Source of the DNA: JBHICC01 sp046759385
Lineage (GTDB): Bacteria; Pseudomonadota; Gammaproteobacteria; Acidiferrobacterales; SPGG2
Assembly (NCBI GenBank): GCA_046759385.1
Contig: JBHICC010000010.1
Coordinates: 1-64,000 of the forward strand
DNA length: 64,000 nucleotides
Direction: 5' to 3'
How positions within the stretch are numbered: position 1 is the first letter of the stretch; every line of letters starts with the position of its first letter. A model generated the notes under the pieces. It was not told the origin of the DNA. It saw nothing but the letters and a program-made list of their open reading frames with translations, and searched no databases. Made by a program: the position numbers and the translations under genes. Below, piece by piece: positions 16,643 to 26,060 of this stretch.

Positions 16643-19600
16643 ATGAGCCCCGTCATTAGACACGAACGCATCGAGCAGCTTGAGGCATTGCTTAAGGAAC
16701 GCATCCTTATACTGGATGGCGCCATGGGCACGATGATTCAGAGCTATGGCTTGAGCGAGGAGGACTACCGCGGCGAGCGCTTCGCGAGCCACCCGTGCGC
16801 ACTAAAAGGCAACAACGATCTGCTGTCGTTGACAAGACCAGAGATCATGAAGGCGATCCACGGCGCTTTTCTGGAGGCAGGCGCAGACATCGTTGAGACC
16901 AATACTTTCAACTCCACTCGCATCTCCCAAGCCGATTACCAGATGGAGAAGCTGGTCTACGAGCTCAACCGCGCGGGAGCGGAAAACGCGTGTGTGTCCG
17001 CCGCTAAGGTGGAGACGCCCGAACGGCCGCGCTTTGTTGCCGGCATCCTGGGCCCGACGAATCGTACAGCCTCGATATCGCCCGATGTCAATAACCCCGG
17101 CTTTCGCAACACCACTTTTGACGAACTGGCGAGTGCCTATCGTGAGGCAGTCCACGGCTTGCTTGAAGGCGGTGTTGATTTCCTCATGGTAGAAACCGTG
17201 TTCGATACCTTGAACTGCAAAGCGGCGCTGTTCGCCATCGATGACTACTTTGAGAAACATGGCATACGAATTCCGGTTATGGTCTCGGGTACGATCACTG
17301 ACGCCAGCGGGCGCACGCTTAGCGGCCAAACGACGGAAGCCTTCTGGAACTCGGTGTCGCACGCGAACCCCCTCATTATGGGACTGAACTGTGCGCTCGG
17401 CGCCAAGGAGCTGCGTCCATACGTCAAGGAACTCTCTGGAGTCGCCGATACTTACGTAAGCGTGCACCCCAATGCCGGCTTGCCCAATGAGTTTGGCGGT
17501 TATGACGACACGCCGGAGTACATGGCCGAGGTACTGCGGGAGTTTGCGACCAGCGGATTTCTCAATGTCGCTGGCGGCTGTTGCGGGACCACACCGGCAC
17601 ATGTCAGGGCGATCGCCGAAGCCGTCGCGGCTGTGCCACCGCGAACGATACCCAAGCTCGAGCGCAAGTGTCGACTTTCAGGCCTAGAGCCGCTCAACAT
17701 CGGTGCGGACACGACTTTCGTCAACATTGGCGAGCGTACTAATGTCACGGGTTCGGCGCGCTTTGCGAAACTGCTCAAGACCGAGGACTACGACGGCGCA
17801 CTTGACGTTGCACGCAGCCAAGTCGAGAACGGCGCACAGATGATCGATGTAAACATGGACGAGGCGTTGCTCGACTCGGAACGAGTAATAGCGCATTTCT
17901 TGAACCTCATCGCGTCGGAGCCAGACATCAGCCGCGTGCCGATTATGATCGATTCGTCAAAATGGTCTGTGCTCGAGTCAGGGCTGAAATGCGTACAGGG
18001 AAAGCCCGTTGTTAACTCGATTAGCCTCAAAGAAGGCGAGCAGAAGTTTATTTACGAGGCACGGCTCGCCCGGCGCTACGGAGCCGCGCTGGTCATCATG
18101 GCGTTTGACGAGAAGGGTCAAGCTGATACCGTTAAGCGCAAGGTTCAGATCTGTCGCCGCTCGTACAAGGTCTTGACCGAGAAAGTCGGATTCCCGCCGG
18201 AAGATATCATCTTCGATCCAAATATTTTCGCAATTGCGACCGGGATCGAAGAACACAGCGATTATGCCGTCGCATACATCGAAGCAACGCGTCAAATCAA
18301 GTCGTCGTTGCCGCACGTCAAGGTAAGCGGTGGTGTCAGTAATGTTTCATTCTCGTTTCGCGGAAACAATCCAGTCCGCGAAGCCATCCATTCCGTTTTT
18401 CTATACCATGCTCTTCAGGCAGGCATGGACATGGGGATCGTGAATGCCGGCCAGTTGACTGTTTACGATGAGATTCCAGAAGAACTACGTCAAAACGTGG
18501 AAGATATCGTGCTCAACAAGCGTGAGGATGCGACTGAGCGTCTGCTCGCGCTTGCCGACACCGTCAAACAGGGGCAATCAGGGGCACATAAGGGAGAGGA
18601 TCGTGCTTGGCGCAACGCCCCGGTCAACGAGCGCCTGAGCCATGCATTGGTCAAAGGTATTGCCGACTATATCGACGAGGACACGGAAGAGGCGCGCCAA
18701 CAGTGCGACCGTCCTTTGCAAGTCATCGAGGGACCGCTAATGGACGGGATGAACGTGGTCGGCGATCTCTTCGGTGCGGGGAAGATGTTCTTACCGCAAG
18801 TCGTGAAGAGCGCGCGCGTAATGAAAAAAGCGGTGGCATATCTGCTGCCGTTTCTTGAGGCGGAGAAACACGGGAGCGTTCGCTCACAGGGCAAAGTGGT
18901 GTTGGCTACCGTCAAAGGCGACGTACACGACATCGGTAAGAACATTGTCGGTGTGGTACTCCAGTGCAACAACTTCGAGACCATAAACCTCGGGGTCATG
19001 GTTCCGGCAGAGAAGATTCTCGACACGGCGCGCGAACAAAACGCAGATATCATCGGACTGTCCGGCCTAATTACGCCTTCACTTGACGAGATGGTCAATG
19101 TCGCGAAAGAGATGGAACGCCAAGGGTATGCCTTGCCTCTGCTCATCGGTGGCGCCACGACCTCGCGTGTGCACACGGCGGTTAAGATTGCTCCGAGCTA
19201 CAGCCACGCGACGATATGGGTCAAGGATGCTTCGCGTGCGGTAGGCGTGGCAACTAGCCTTATGAGCGATGATCTAAAGGCCGATTTCGCCGCACGCACC
19301 AAGACCGAATATGAGGAAGTGCGCGAGCGCCACAAAGGCAAGACCGCTCGAATGCGTCTCCTCGCGCTCGCCGAAGCGCGCGCTAATAGGACCGAGATAA
19401 CCTGGGATCAGTACGCTCCACCCGTACCCGCACTGTGCGGGGTTAGAACGTTTGCCAACTATGATTTGCACGAGGTTCGAGGCTATATCGACTGGACCCC
19501 GTTCTTCCAAGCGTGGGAAATGTCCGGAAGGTATCCGGCCATTCTAGACGATCCGGTGGTCGGCCAAGAGGCACGGCGATTATTCGATGACGCCCAACTT

Positions 19601-20380
19601 ATGTTGGACCGTATCATTAAACAGCGGCTGCTGGGCGCTAAAGCCGTCGTCGGCCTGTTTCCAGCTAACACAGTTGATGATGATGTCGAGGTCTATGCCG
19701 ACGACAACCGCGTCAAGGTTCTTACCGTACTGCACACACTACGCCAACAGAACGAAAAACCGCCGGGGCGCCCTAACCAGGCGCTTGCCGACTTTGTCGC
19801 ACCTAGAGAAACGGGTATCCCCGATTACATTGGTGCGTTTGCTGTCACCGCGGGACTTGGCATCGACACGATTGTCAAGCGCTTCGAGCAGGAACACGAC
19901 GACTATCACGCGATTATGACCAAAGCGCTCGCCGACCGATTGGCGGAGGCGCTGGCTGAGCTGATGCACAAGCGCGTGCGCACTGAGTTTTGGGGTTATG
20001 GCAAAGGCGAGAACTTTGACAGCGAAGCATTGATTAAGGAGCAATATCAGGGCATCCGCCCGGCGCCCGGATACCCCGCCTGTCCAGACCACACGGAGAA
20101 ACGCATGCTGTTCGAGCTCATTCGGGCAGAAACGAACGCGTCGGTGCGGCTGACGGAGAACTTCGCCATGCTGCCGGCCGCTGCCGTAAGCGGGCTGTAC
20201 TTCTCCCATCCGGCTTCGAAGTACTTCGCTGTCGGTAAGATCGGTCGCGATCAGGTGGCCGATTATGCGAGACGCAAGGGTATGACCATCGCGGCGATCG
20301 AAAAATGGCTCGCGCCGAATCTCGCCTACGACCCTGACGCGGCAGGGTCGCCCGCAGAAACCGGTGAAGACGGACGTTGA
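16643..20380 (+). CDS. metH: cobalamin-dependent methionine synthase
   Basis: 1245 residues from the ATG at 16643 (the frame opens at GTG 16592); E. coli MetH has 1227. All four modules are present in order: the homocysteine domain with zinc cysteines in GLNCALG and GGCCGTTP; the methyl-tetrahydrofolate domain (FVNIGERTNVTGS); the cobalamin domain with the DVHDIGKNIVG base-off histidine motif and GLSGLITPSLDEM; and the activation domain with RAETNASVRLTENFAMLP and SHPASKYFAVG for S-adenosylmethionine. It regenerates methionine from homocysteine. No cobalamin or SAM riboswitch is apparent in the 120 bp upstream. Confidence 0.97.
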   Translation: MSPVIRHERIEQLEALLKERILILDGAMGTMIQSYGLSEEDYRGERFASHPCALKGNNDLLSLTRPEIMKAIHGAFLEAGADIVETNTFNSTRISQADYQMEKLVYELNRAGAENACVSAAKVETPERPRFVAGILGPTNRTASISPDVNNPGFRNTTFDELASAYREAVHGLLEGGVDFLMVETVFDTLNCKAALFAIDDYFEKHGIRIPVMVSGTITDASGRTLSGQTTEAFWNSVSHANPLIMGLNCALGAKELRPYVKELSGVADTYVSVHPNAGLPNEFGGYDDTPEYMAEVLREFATSGFLNVAGGCCGTTPAHVRAIAEAVAAVPPRTIPKLERKCRLSGLEPLNIGADTTFVNIGERTNVTGSARFAKLLKTEDYDGALDVARSQVENGAQMIDVNMDEALLDSERVIAHFLNLIASEPDISRVPIMIDSSKWSVLESGLKCVQGKPVVNSISLKEGEQKFIYEARLARRYGAALVIMAFDEKGQADTVKRKVQICRRSYKVLTEKVGFPPEDIIFDPNIFAIATGIEEHSDYAVAYIEATRQIKSSLPHVKVSGGVSNVSFSFRGNNPVREAIHSVFLYHALQAGMDMGIVNAGQLTVYDEIPEELRQNVEDIVLNKREDATERLLALADTVKQGQSGAHKGEDRAWRNAPVNERLSHALVKGIADYIDEDTEEARQQCDRPLQVIEGPLMDGMNVVGDLFGAGKMFLPQVVKSARVMKKAVAYLLPFLEAEKHGSVRSQGKVVLATVKGDVHDIGKNIVGVVLQCNNFETINLGVMVPAEKILDTAREQNADIIGLSGLITPSLDEMVNVAKEMERQGYALPLLIGGATTSRVHTAVKIAPSYSHATIWVKDASRAVGVATSLMSDDLKADFAARTKTEYEEVRERHKGKTARMRLLALAEARANRTEITWDQYAPPVPALCGVRTFANYDLHEVRGYIDWTPFFQAWEMSGRYPAILDDPVVGQEARRLFDDAQLMLDRIIKQRLLGAKAVVGLFPANTVDDDVEVYADDNRVKVLTVLHTLRQQNEKPPGRPNQALADFVAPRETGIPDYIGAFAVTAGLGIDTIVKRFEQEHDDYHAIMTKALADRLAEALAELMHKRVRTEFWGYGKGENFDSEALIKEQYQGIRPAPGYPACPDHTEKRMLFELIRAETNASVRLTENFAMLPAAAVSGLYFSHPASKYFAVGKIGRDQVADYARRKGMTIAAIEKWLAPNLAYDPDAAGSPAETGEDGR

Positions 20381-20498
20381 TTGCCTCGAGCCAACGGAGC
20401 GCACCCAGCGCGCCGGAAACGCCGGGGACTAATCTTGCGTGAGCGATGCTCACTTGGTGCATGGACGCCCAAGCGCAGCGGAAGTATGCTAACTGATC

Positions 20499-21515
20499 AT
20501 GCTAGTCCCACATTCCATCTCTGCGCCAAACCCGCGTTTCCTAGCTGAAGATTTTGAACCGGCTTATCTGCGGCTGTACCGCAACGGTGAGCTGTTCGCT
20601 CGGGTGGAGCAGGCACTCAAGGAGCTAGAAGATTGTTGCGCGTGCCCGCGAGACTGCCACGTGAACCGGCTCAAGGACGAGAAACGGGTTTGCCATACCG
20701 GGCGTCATGCGATCGTGTCTAGTGCTTTTCCTCATTTCGGTGAAGAGGATTGCCTGCGGGGCTGGCGCGGCTCGGGCACGATCTTTTTCGGGTTGTGCAA
20801 TCTGCGCTGCGTGTTCTGCCAAAACTGGGACATCAGTCAGCAGCAAACAGGCAAGGAATGTACCGCCGAAGAAATCGCGACCTTGATGCTGGCACTTCAG
20901 GAGAATGGCTGTCACAACATCAACTTTGTTACGCCTGAACACGTCGCACCGCAGGTGATCGAGGCAATCGCCGCGGCCGTACTGCTGGGATTACGCGTAC
21001 CGATTGTGTACAACACCAGCGCCTATGACGCGGTTCGGTCGTTGCGTCTGTTAGATGGTCTAATCGACATCTATATGCCAGATTTCAAATTCTGGCACAA
21101 GGAAAGCGCGCGTCGCTTGGCAAAGGCTAAAGACTACCCTCAGCGTGCCCGTGAGGCGATTCAAGAAATGCACCGACAGGTCGGTGACTTGCAATTTGGC
21201 AAGGATGGGCTTGCAAGACGCGGGTTGCTGGTGCGCCATCTGGTGATGCCGGGTCAATACGATGAGGCCGCCGCAATCTTCGAGTGGCTAGCCAGTGCGT
21301 TGTCGCCCGACACATACGTGAACGTCATGGACCAGTATCGCCCTGACTATCAGGTGTCCAAAGGCGCAAACAATGGACAGCCAAAGTACGCGGACATTAA
21401 CCGTAAGCCGCGCTCGGCCGAACTCGAGGGTACCTACGAGAGCGCACGCCGGGCAGGCTTATGGCGCTTTGATGAACGGCAATCGTCACTACGCATGTTC
21501 TTGCGCGAGCACTGA
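20499..21515 (+). CDS. radical SAM protein, PflA-like (COG1313 type)
   Basis: 338 residues. The radical SAM CxxxCxxC motif is Cys100-Cys104-Cys107 in GLCNLRCVFCQNWDIS. A Cys-rich N-terminal segment (Cys46, 47, 49, 53 and 65) is characteristic of the PflX/COG1313 group and may bind a second metal centre. The region IVYNTSAYDAVRSLRLLDGLIDIYMPDFKF also fits that group. The reaction is unknown in this family; no glycyl radical enzyme is nearby in the window. It follows metH by about 120 bp on the same strand. Confidence 0.85.
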   Translation: MLVPHSISAPNPRFLAEDFEPAYLRLYRNGELFARVEQALKELEDCCACPRDCHVNRLKDEKRVCHTGRHAIVSSAFPHFGEEDCLRGWRGSGTIFFGLCNLRCVFCQNWDISQQQTGKECTAEEIATLMLALQENGCHNINFVTPEHVAPQVIEAIAAAVLLGLRVPIVYNTSAYDAVRSLRLLDGLIDIYMPDFKFWHKESARRLAKAKDYPQRAREAIQEMHRQVGDLQFGKDGLARRGLLVRHLVMPGQYDEAAAIFEWLASALSPDTYVNVMDQYRPDYQVSKGANNGQPKYADINRKPRSAELEGTYESARRAGLWRFDERQSSLRMFLREH

Positions 21516-21621
21516 CGCGCCAGCGTCCCGGCTGCGAGACGAAATGTGTTACGCTCCCTCAACAATACGGCGCTACTCGGCAAGGGTTCGCGCTTAGAAC
21601 ATCAGACATGGAGGATCCGGC

Positions 21622-22251
21622 ATGAAGTTGACGAGCTCGAATTTCGAAGATAATCAACCCATACCCAGCGCGCATGCATTCTGTGCCCCGGATCCCGCGA
21701 GTCACGTTACGTTATCGAATAACCGAAACCCTGCCTTTTCTTGGAGCGACACTCCCGCAGGTACTCAATCTTTTGTGCTGATCTGCCACGACTATGACGT
21801 GCCCAGCAAGCCTGATGACGTCAACCAAGAAGGACGCGTGATCCCCGCTGACTTGCCGCGTGTCGATTTCTATCATTGGGTACTTGTCGACATCCCTGCG
21901 AACATCACGGCCATAAGCGAAGGCGAATACTCAGACGGTGTCACGCCTCGTGGTAAGGACGGCCCCGATGCATCCGGTGGTACACACCAAGGAATCAACG
22001 ATTACACCAATTGGTTCTCCGGCGATGCCGATATGGAAGGTAATTACTTCGGATACGATGGGCCGTGCCCTCCGTGGAACGATACGATCGTGCATCATTA
22101 CGTGTTCACACTCTATGCGCTCGACGTCGAGCGATGCCCGCTCGAAGGTACGTTCACCGGTAGCGAAGTACGTAAAGCCGTCGAAGGCCATGTGCTTGCT
22201 GAAGCGAGCATTACCGGTACTTACAGTCTCAATCCGGATGTGAAGGCGTGA
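21622..22251 (+). CDS. YbhB/YbcL family Raf-kinase-inhibitor-like (PEBP) protein
   Basis: 209 residues, preceded by GGAGG about 6 nt before the ATG. The PEBP fold signatures are present: NPAFSWSDTPAGTQSFVLICHDYDVP with the ligand-site aspartate, YHWVLVDIPA, and a C-terminal YVFTLYALD. Bacterial members are small cytoplasmic or periplasmic proteins of uncertain role. It is longer than E. coli YbhB because of an insertion around residues 115-145 (ASGGTHQGINDYTNWFSGDA), a variant seen in some family members. No signal peptide is visible. Confidence 0.87.
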   Translation: MKLTSSNFEDNQPIPSAHAFCAPDPASHVTLSNNRNPAFSWSDTPAGTQSFVLICHDYDVPSKPDDVNQEGRVIPADLPRVDFYHWVLVDIPANITAISEGEYSDGVTPRGKDGPDASGGTHQGINDYTNWFSGDADMEGNYFGYDGPCPPWNDTIVHHYVFTLYALDVERCPLEGTFTGSEVRKAVEGHVLAEASITGTYSLNPDVKA

Positions 22252-22412
22252 AAATTTCGTGCTGTAAGATCTAGCGCTAGCGCTTCTCGCAAAAACATTT
22301 CAGCTACGCGACGTATTCTTCTATCTCGCGGTCATGTTTGACAAGTGCAGGAAGGCACTCAATCATCTAGCGAGGCGCCACCTCACTGCTTCTTGATCGG
22401 CAAGGGGGAGAA

Positions 22413-22952
22413 TCAGAGGCGCTGCGGGCTAGTGCGAACCGCCTTGCTCAGAATCTGCCAGCACTTTCCCTCGAACTGCTTGGCCGTGTCCCGACCGAAA
22501 GCCCGTCTTGCTAACTGCGCGCATTCACTGATGGCGGCCTCAAGCCCCCGCCAATCACCAGGGGCATCCCTGAAGTGTCCTACAACATTCTCGGCGTTGG
22601 GGCCAAATGTGAGAATGGCGGTATTAATCAAGCGAGCGCGGATGGGCGTGAACCGAGTATCCGCGCCGTCGCGACGCCTTTCGACGCCGTCGTACTCGTG
22701 GGTCCTGTCGCCTTCCACGCGCCTGTCCCAGGCGCGCGAGTTCGTGCGGATAAAACCCTGAATTGCGAGGTTCTCGAGCGAGCTCTCGAGCTCGGTGAGC
22801 CCTATGGCCTTATTGTGTATCTGAGATATCGTGGACCTGCCGTCCACCAAGATGAGGACTATGCGTAGTCTGCGAGGGAGGTGGTACGCGCGGGATTCTA
22901 TCTCATTATTGCCTTTGTCGGTGCGGGCGAAAACGAGTTGAGTGTTCATCAT
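22413..22952 (-). CDS. hypothetical protein, possible winged-helix regulator-like
   Basis: 179 residues with GAGG 6 nt before the ATG at 22952. The N-terminal half has a helical pattern RAYHLPRRLRIVLILVDGRSTISQIHNKAIGL followed by ELESSLENLAIQGFIR, which resembles a winged-helix layout as in some small proteobacterial proteins found beside FecR or CHASE2 genes. The C-terminal half (from RARLINTAI) forms a second helical segment with a conserved-looking GPNAENVVGHF. Function unknown. It lies downstream of the FecR and SLAM-like genes on the same strand, separated by 305 bp, so linkage is possible but not shown. Confidence 0.65.
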   Translation of the reverse strand: MMNTQLVFARTDKGNNEIESRAYHLPRRLRIVLILVDGRSTISQIHNKAIGLTELESSLENLAIQGFIRTNSRAWDRRVEGDRTHEYDGVERRRDGADTRFTPIRARLINTAILTFGPNAENVVGHFRDAPGDWRGLEAAISECAQLARRAFGRDTAKQFEGKCWQILSKAVRTSPQRL

Positions 22953-23257
22953 TTAAAACCTCATGAAGACTTCGTAATGATCACCCTTTTGTATTATGTA
23001 CTTTAGCTATTACCAGCCTCCGCCAAAGCGAGACTTCAGCAAATAAACACGAACGCGAAACCGGGTATCTGATCTTGAAAGAGCTGCTCGGATCAAATCA
23101 AGAAGGAAAGGGCTAAGACCCGGCTTGCAACCCTTTTTGTGTTCACGGCAGGAGTAGACTGTATGACGCACGCACAAGAACCCGCTAATGTGCAGGTAGC
23201 AACAAAGAAGCCACGCAAGCCACTCGACTCTAGGCGCTTATGTGACCCCGTGGGCAA
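22953..23257. other. 305-bp gap between FecR gene and the unknown gene
   Basis: No convincing gene. Near 23107-23138 there is an imperfect stem (AAAGGG/CCCTTT, 6 bp, long loop) followed by a short T-run on the plus strand; on the minus strand the same stem could end the FecR transcript. The part next to 22952 is AT-rich (GTACATAATACAAAAGG on the minus strand) and may hold a promoter for the unknown gene. Confidence 0.35.
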
Positions 23258-24679
23258 TTACTGGGCTACAAACGCGCCATTTACGTATGTTGTCGAAGTC
23301 CCGATCTCTTCAAAATCGAAGACACCACCCATGGATTGGGCATTGGGACCTGAGAAGCCGCCTATTATGTCGCCTGTCGCTTGACGCGCTGGATTTCCGT
23401 TAATCAAGCTCGCGGCCGGATTCAAGTTAGCATTGAAGCGAGCACCGGATACATTACCGGTAAAACTGGTGCCCCAAGTATTACCCGCATCGACAACTGT
23501 CATGCTTCCGTTCAAGGTGGCGGTGCCGAAGTTAACTGTTGCGCTGAAGGCTGGCACCGTTGCGGCGCCGGGACCGCCCAGATTACCCGTACCGCCACTG
23601 CTCACCACCGTGAAATAGCTCGCCGTGCCGGTGGGTAACGTCGTCGATGGCAACATCGTCATCCAGAAGACTTCGCGATCGACCGGTACTGGTGTCGGAT
23701 CAATCGCACGCTGTGTCGTGGCTGGACTTACAGTGCCATCCCATACACCCCAACTGATGCCTGCAATTGTGTTGTCGGGGTTAGGAGTAAAGAAGCCCGA
23801 AAGGGGTGCGCCAGCCTTGCGGAGCACCACATCTGCGGACACATCAAATAAGATCGGGCTCCCGCCACCACCGTCACTAGCAATCCCACTTAGGGTCGTT
23901 TGCGAGTTTACACCGCCGAACGTGGCAAAACCGTCACGGTCGAGACTTGCCAGCTCCGCGGGAGTGAGCCGCCCGTCAGCGCCATCTTGGAGCAGGCCGG
24001 TCACGAGGCGCGTCTCGGTCGGATCGATCATCGCTTCTTGTAACTGGGGATCGACGCTTTGTTGAAGCTGCGGTGGTGGTTGTACGAGACCGGCGGGCGC
24101 ACGTGTGAAGCTGGTCACACGCGCATAGTTGTAGTCTTGCCCGAAACCAAGAACGAGCTCGTCAGCTTCGTTTTCGACGGAGATGGTGCCTTGCCACGCG
24201 GCGACGTAGAGTCCACGATCGAGGACCGTTTCGTAGGTGGTACCGCGCACGCCGACGATGGCGTAGGACGTTTTGACCCTATACGCCTCCGGCCGTAGTC
24301 TGGTGATCAGGCCAGTGAGTGTTCGAAATCCACCCTTGACAAGAGTAAACAAGCTCTTGTTTCGGCCTGCATCCTTCTCGTTGAACTCATACTCATCGAC
24401 GCTAAACTCGGTATCCGGCCGCAACGTCATAATCGCGCCGTCCGTGAAGCGTACTTGCGCTTTCGTCCGCGGGCCAGTCCAAAGTCGGTCACCCTCGTAG
24501 AACTCAGAGTTCCGCGACAAAGAACGCGCCGAGCCATCGGCCTGGAGCGCAACGAACGGACCGTTCGTCATCACAACCTGGCCCGCTGGCGCTATCGCCG
24601 CGTGAAGCGGTAGGCTCCACATCAAGGCAAGGAATACTAGAGAGGCGGGGAAAGTCGGTCTGTGAACGCGGCTGACCAT
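23258..24679 (-). CDS. FecR-domain protein with C-terminal TbpB-like barrel
   Basis: 473 residues. A signal peptide (LVFLALMWSLPLHAA) without lipobox precedes a FecR domain (about 30-180: GQVVMTNGPFVALQADG, GDRLWTGPRTKAQVRFTDGAIMTLRPDT, YAIVGVRGTTYETV). A middle Gly-rich region follows. The C-terminal roughly 95 residues have alternating beta pattern and end with GGFSGPNAQSMGGVFDF (about 440-456), the signature of the TbpB-like beta-barrel (GxFxGPxAxExGGxF). The SLAM-like gene lies immediately upstream, 49 bp away. I infer that this protein is an exported cargo. No sigma factor or TonB receptor is adjacent, so it is unlikely to be a classical FecIR anti-sigma factor. Confidence 0.82.
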   Translation of the reverse strand: MVSRVHRPTFPASLVFLALMWSLPLHAAIAPAGQVVMTNGPFVALQADGSARSLSRNSEFYEGDRLWTGPRTKAQVRFTDGAIMTLRPDTEFSVDEYEFNEKDAGRNKSLFTLVKGGFRTLTGLITRLRPEAYRVKTSYAIVGVRGTTYETVLDRGLYVAAWQGTISVENEADELVLGFGQDYNYARVTSFTRAPAGLVQPPPQLQQSVDPQLQEAMIDPTETRLVTGLLQDGADGRLTPAELASLDRDGFATFGGVNSQTTLSGIASDGGGGSPILFDVSADVVLRKAGAPLSGFFTPNPDNTIAGISWGVWDGTVSPATTQRAIDPTPVPVDREVFWMTMLPSTTLPTGTASYFTVVSSGGTGNLGGPGAATVPAFSATVNFGTATLNGSMTVVDAGNTWGTSFTGNVSGARFNANLNPAASLINGNPARQATGDIIGGFSGPNAQSMGGVFDFEEIGTSTTYVNGAFVAQ

Positions 24680-24728
24680 GCTACTACCCTCCGTAGAACC
24701 TGCTTCGCCGCTCCCGCTTAACGGAAGT

Positions 24729-26060
24729 CTAGGCGTACCCCCCGAAAATCTGCATACGATCGTAAGTAAAAAGCTCGAGGTTCGAGTCGTTATTATCGTA
24801 TCTTAGCTCTGTATTTATAGTCCATTTCGGCCGAAACTGCCAGTTCCAGCCGATCCTTAACCTGACGAACGTTTCGTCTCGCGCGACGCCAAACACCGGT
24901 TGCGGTGCCTTGTGTTCGATCGCCTGAATGCCGACGTCGAAGAAAAAGAGCTGAACCGGCCTAGGGTTCCACTGGAATCCTATAAATAGTCCTACGTAGT
25001 CACGGGCTACGGCTGCAGCGCCTGGTCCGCTTTCCACATTCTCTTCGTCGCCGTAGAAGAGGCCGAGCCGGAACTGTTTGTTTGCGCGCGGAAATCGATG
25101 AGTCCAGGTGAGTCCCAAAAGCGCCAAATCGACATCACGAAACTTTTGCTCAGGATAACGCACACCACCGACCTGGCCAAAGGGCATGATGCGATCCGCG
25201 CGGCCGATGGCACGCTCCCACTCGCCGCCCACGAGTAGGATACGCCGGAATTCATCCCGATCCAGGAACAGATTTTCGTACTGGATCGGTAGTCGGAAAA
25301 CACTGCGTTTGCCGAGAAAACTTATGCCTCCACGGAGTTGCAATTTTGCCGTATCGAACTCGTCATCAAAGCCGAAATCAACGTCGAAATTATCGCGGAT
25401 GATGACCGCCGCTTGGCCAAAAAGTGCTTTCTTCTTACTGATTGGACGTAACGCCTCACCGGAGAGTTCGAACTCGACGAAGTTACTAGCCAGCTCCACG
25501 GCACCGGGAAGCAGAGACACCGGACCAAGGGCGGGTGTGTTCACGGAGGTGCTCGCCGTCGCCGAGTTGACGTTCGTGTCGTGGCCCAGCCGAACTGCGG
25601 TGAAGGCGTGGTATGTTGGCCGTACCGCGGTTTCCTGCTCACGAATTTTCGCTAGAAACAGCTGGATCCGCTCACGTACATTCTGTGGCGGCTTGTGCGT
25701 AAGGACGATCTCAAACTGCGTGCGCGCCTCCGGGAAATTCCCGAGCATAAAGTGTGCACGCGCGAACTCTAGACGCACACGGTCATTCTCAGGAAAAAGG
25801 AGCAAAACGCGCTCGAGCGCGAATACCGCGCGCTCAGGATGGCCAACCTCGAGCGCGGCGAGCGCAAAAGCGAAATCGAACTCCGGATCGCCCGCTTCCT
25901 TGGCGCTGCGTGCCAGCCCAAGCTCGTACGCTTGTCCTGCCGCACCCCCTTCGAGGAGCCGCTCAATCTCTCTCGCTGTCTCCCCTGCGATGGCGTTCCC
26001 TGCCTGGAGCGACCCCCACAGAAGAATCCCTAAGACACTTCCACGAAGGCAAGCCGCCAT
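24729..26060 (-). CDS. SLAM-like outer-membrane protein (TPR + DUF560-type barrel; T11SS)
   Basis: 443 residues. A signal peptide is followed by TPR-like helices (about 30-145: FALAALEVGHPERAVFALERVLLLFPENDRVRLEFA) and a C-terminal region of alternating aromatic/hydrophobic strands (about 155-443), as in surface lipoprotein assembly modulator proteins (PF04575). Near the C-terminus, ELRYDNNDSNLELFTYDR matches the conserved end of this family. SLAM proteins carry lipid-anchored or soluble cargo across the outer membrane. GAGGAGAGG lies 3 nt before the ATG. The adjacent FecR/TbpB-like protein is the obvious cargo candidate. Confidence 0.82.
   Translation of the reverse strand: MAACLRGSVLGILLWGSLQAGNAIAGETAREIERLLEGGAAGQAYELGLARSAKEAGDPEFDFAFALAALEVGHPERAVFALERVLLLFPENDRVRLEFARAHFMLGNFPEARTQFEIVLTHKPPQNVRERIQLFLAKIREQETAVRPTYHAFTAVRLGHDTNVNSATASTSVNTPALGPVSLLPGAVELASNFVEFELSGEALRPISKKKALFGQAAVIIRDNFDVDFGFDDEFDTAKLQLRGGISFLGKRSVFRLPIQYENLFLDRDEFRRILLVGGEWERAIGRADRIMPFGQVGGVRYPEQKFRDVDLALLGLTWTHRFPRANKQFRLGLFYGDEENVESGPGAAAVARDYVGLFIGFQWNPRPVQLFFFDVGIQAIEHKAPQPVFGVARDETFVRLRIGWNWQFRPKWTINTELRYDNNDSNLELFTYDRMQIFGGYA

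Noticed and set aside
23258..24679. EF-hand-like segment DGADGRLTPAEL in the FecR protein
   Set aside because: The loop lacks the first and third calcium ligands of a canonical EF-hand; resemblance to a dockerin-like loop is too short to call.
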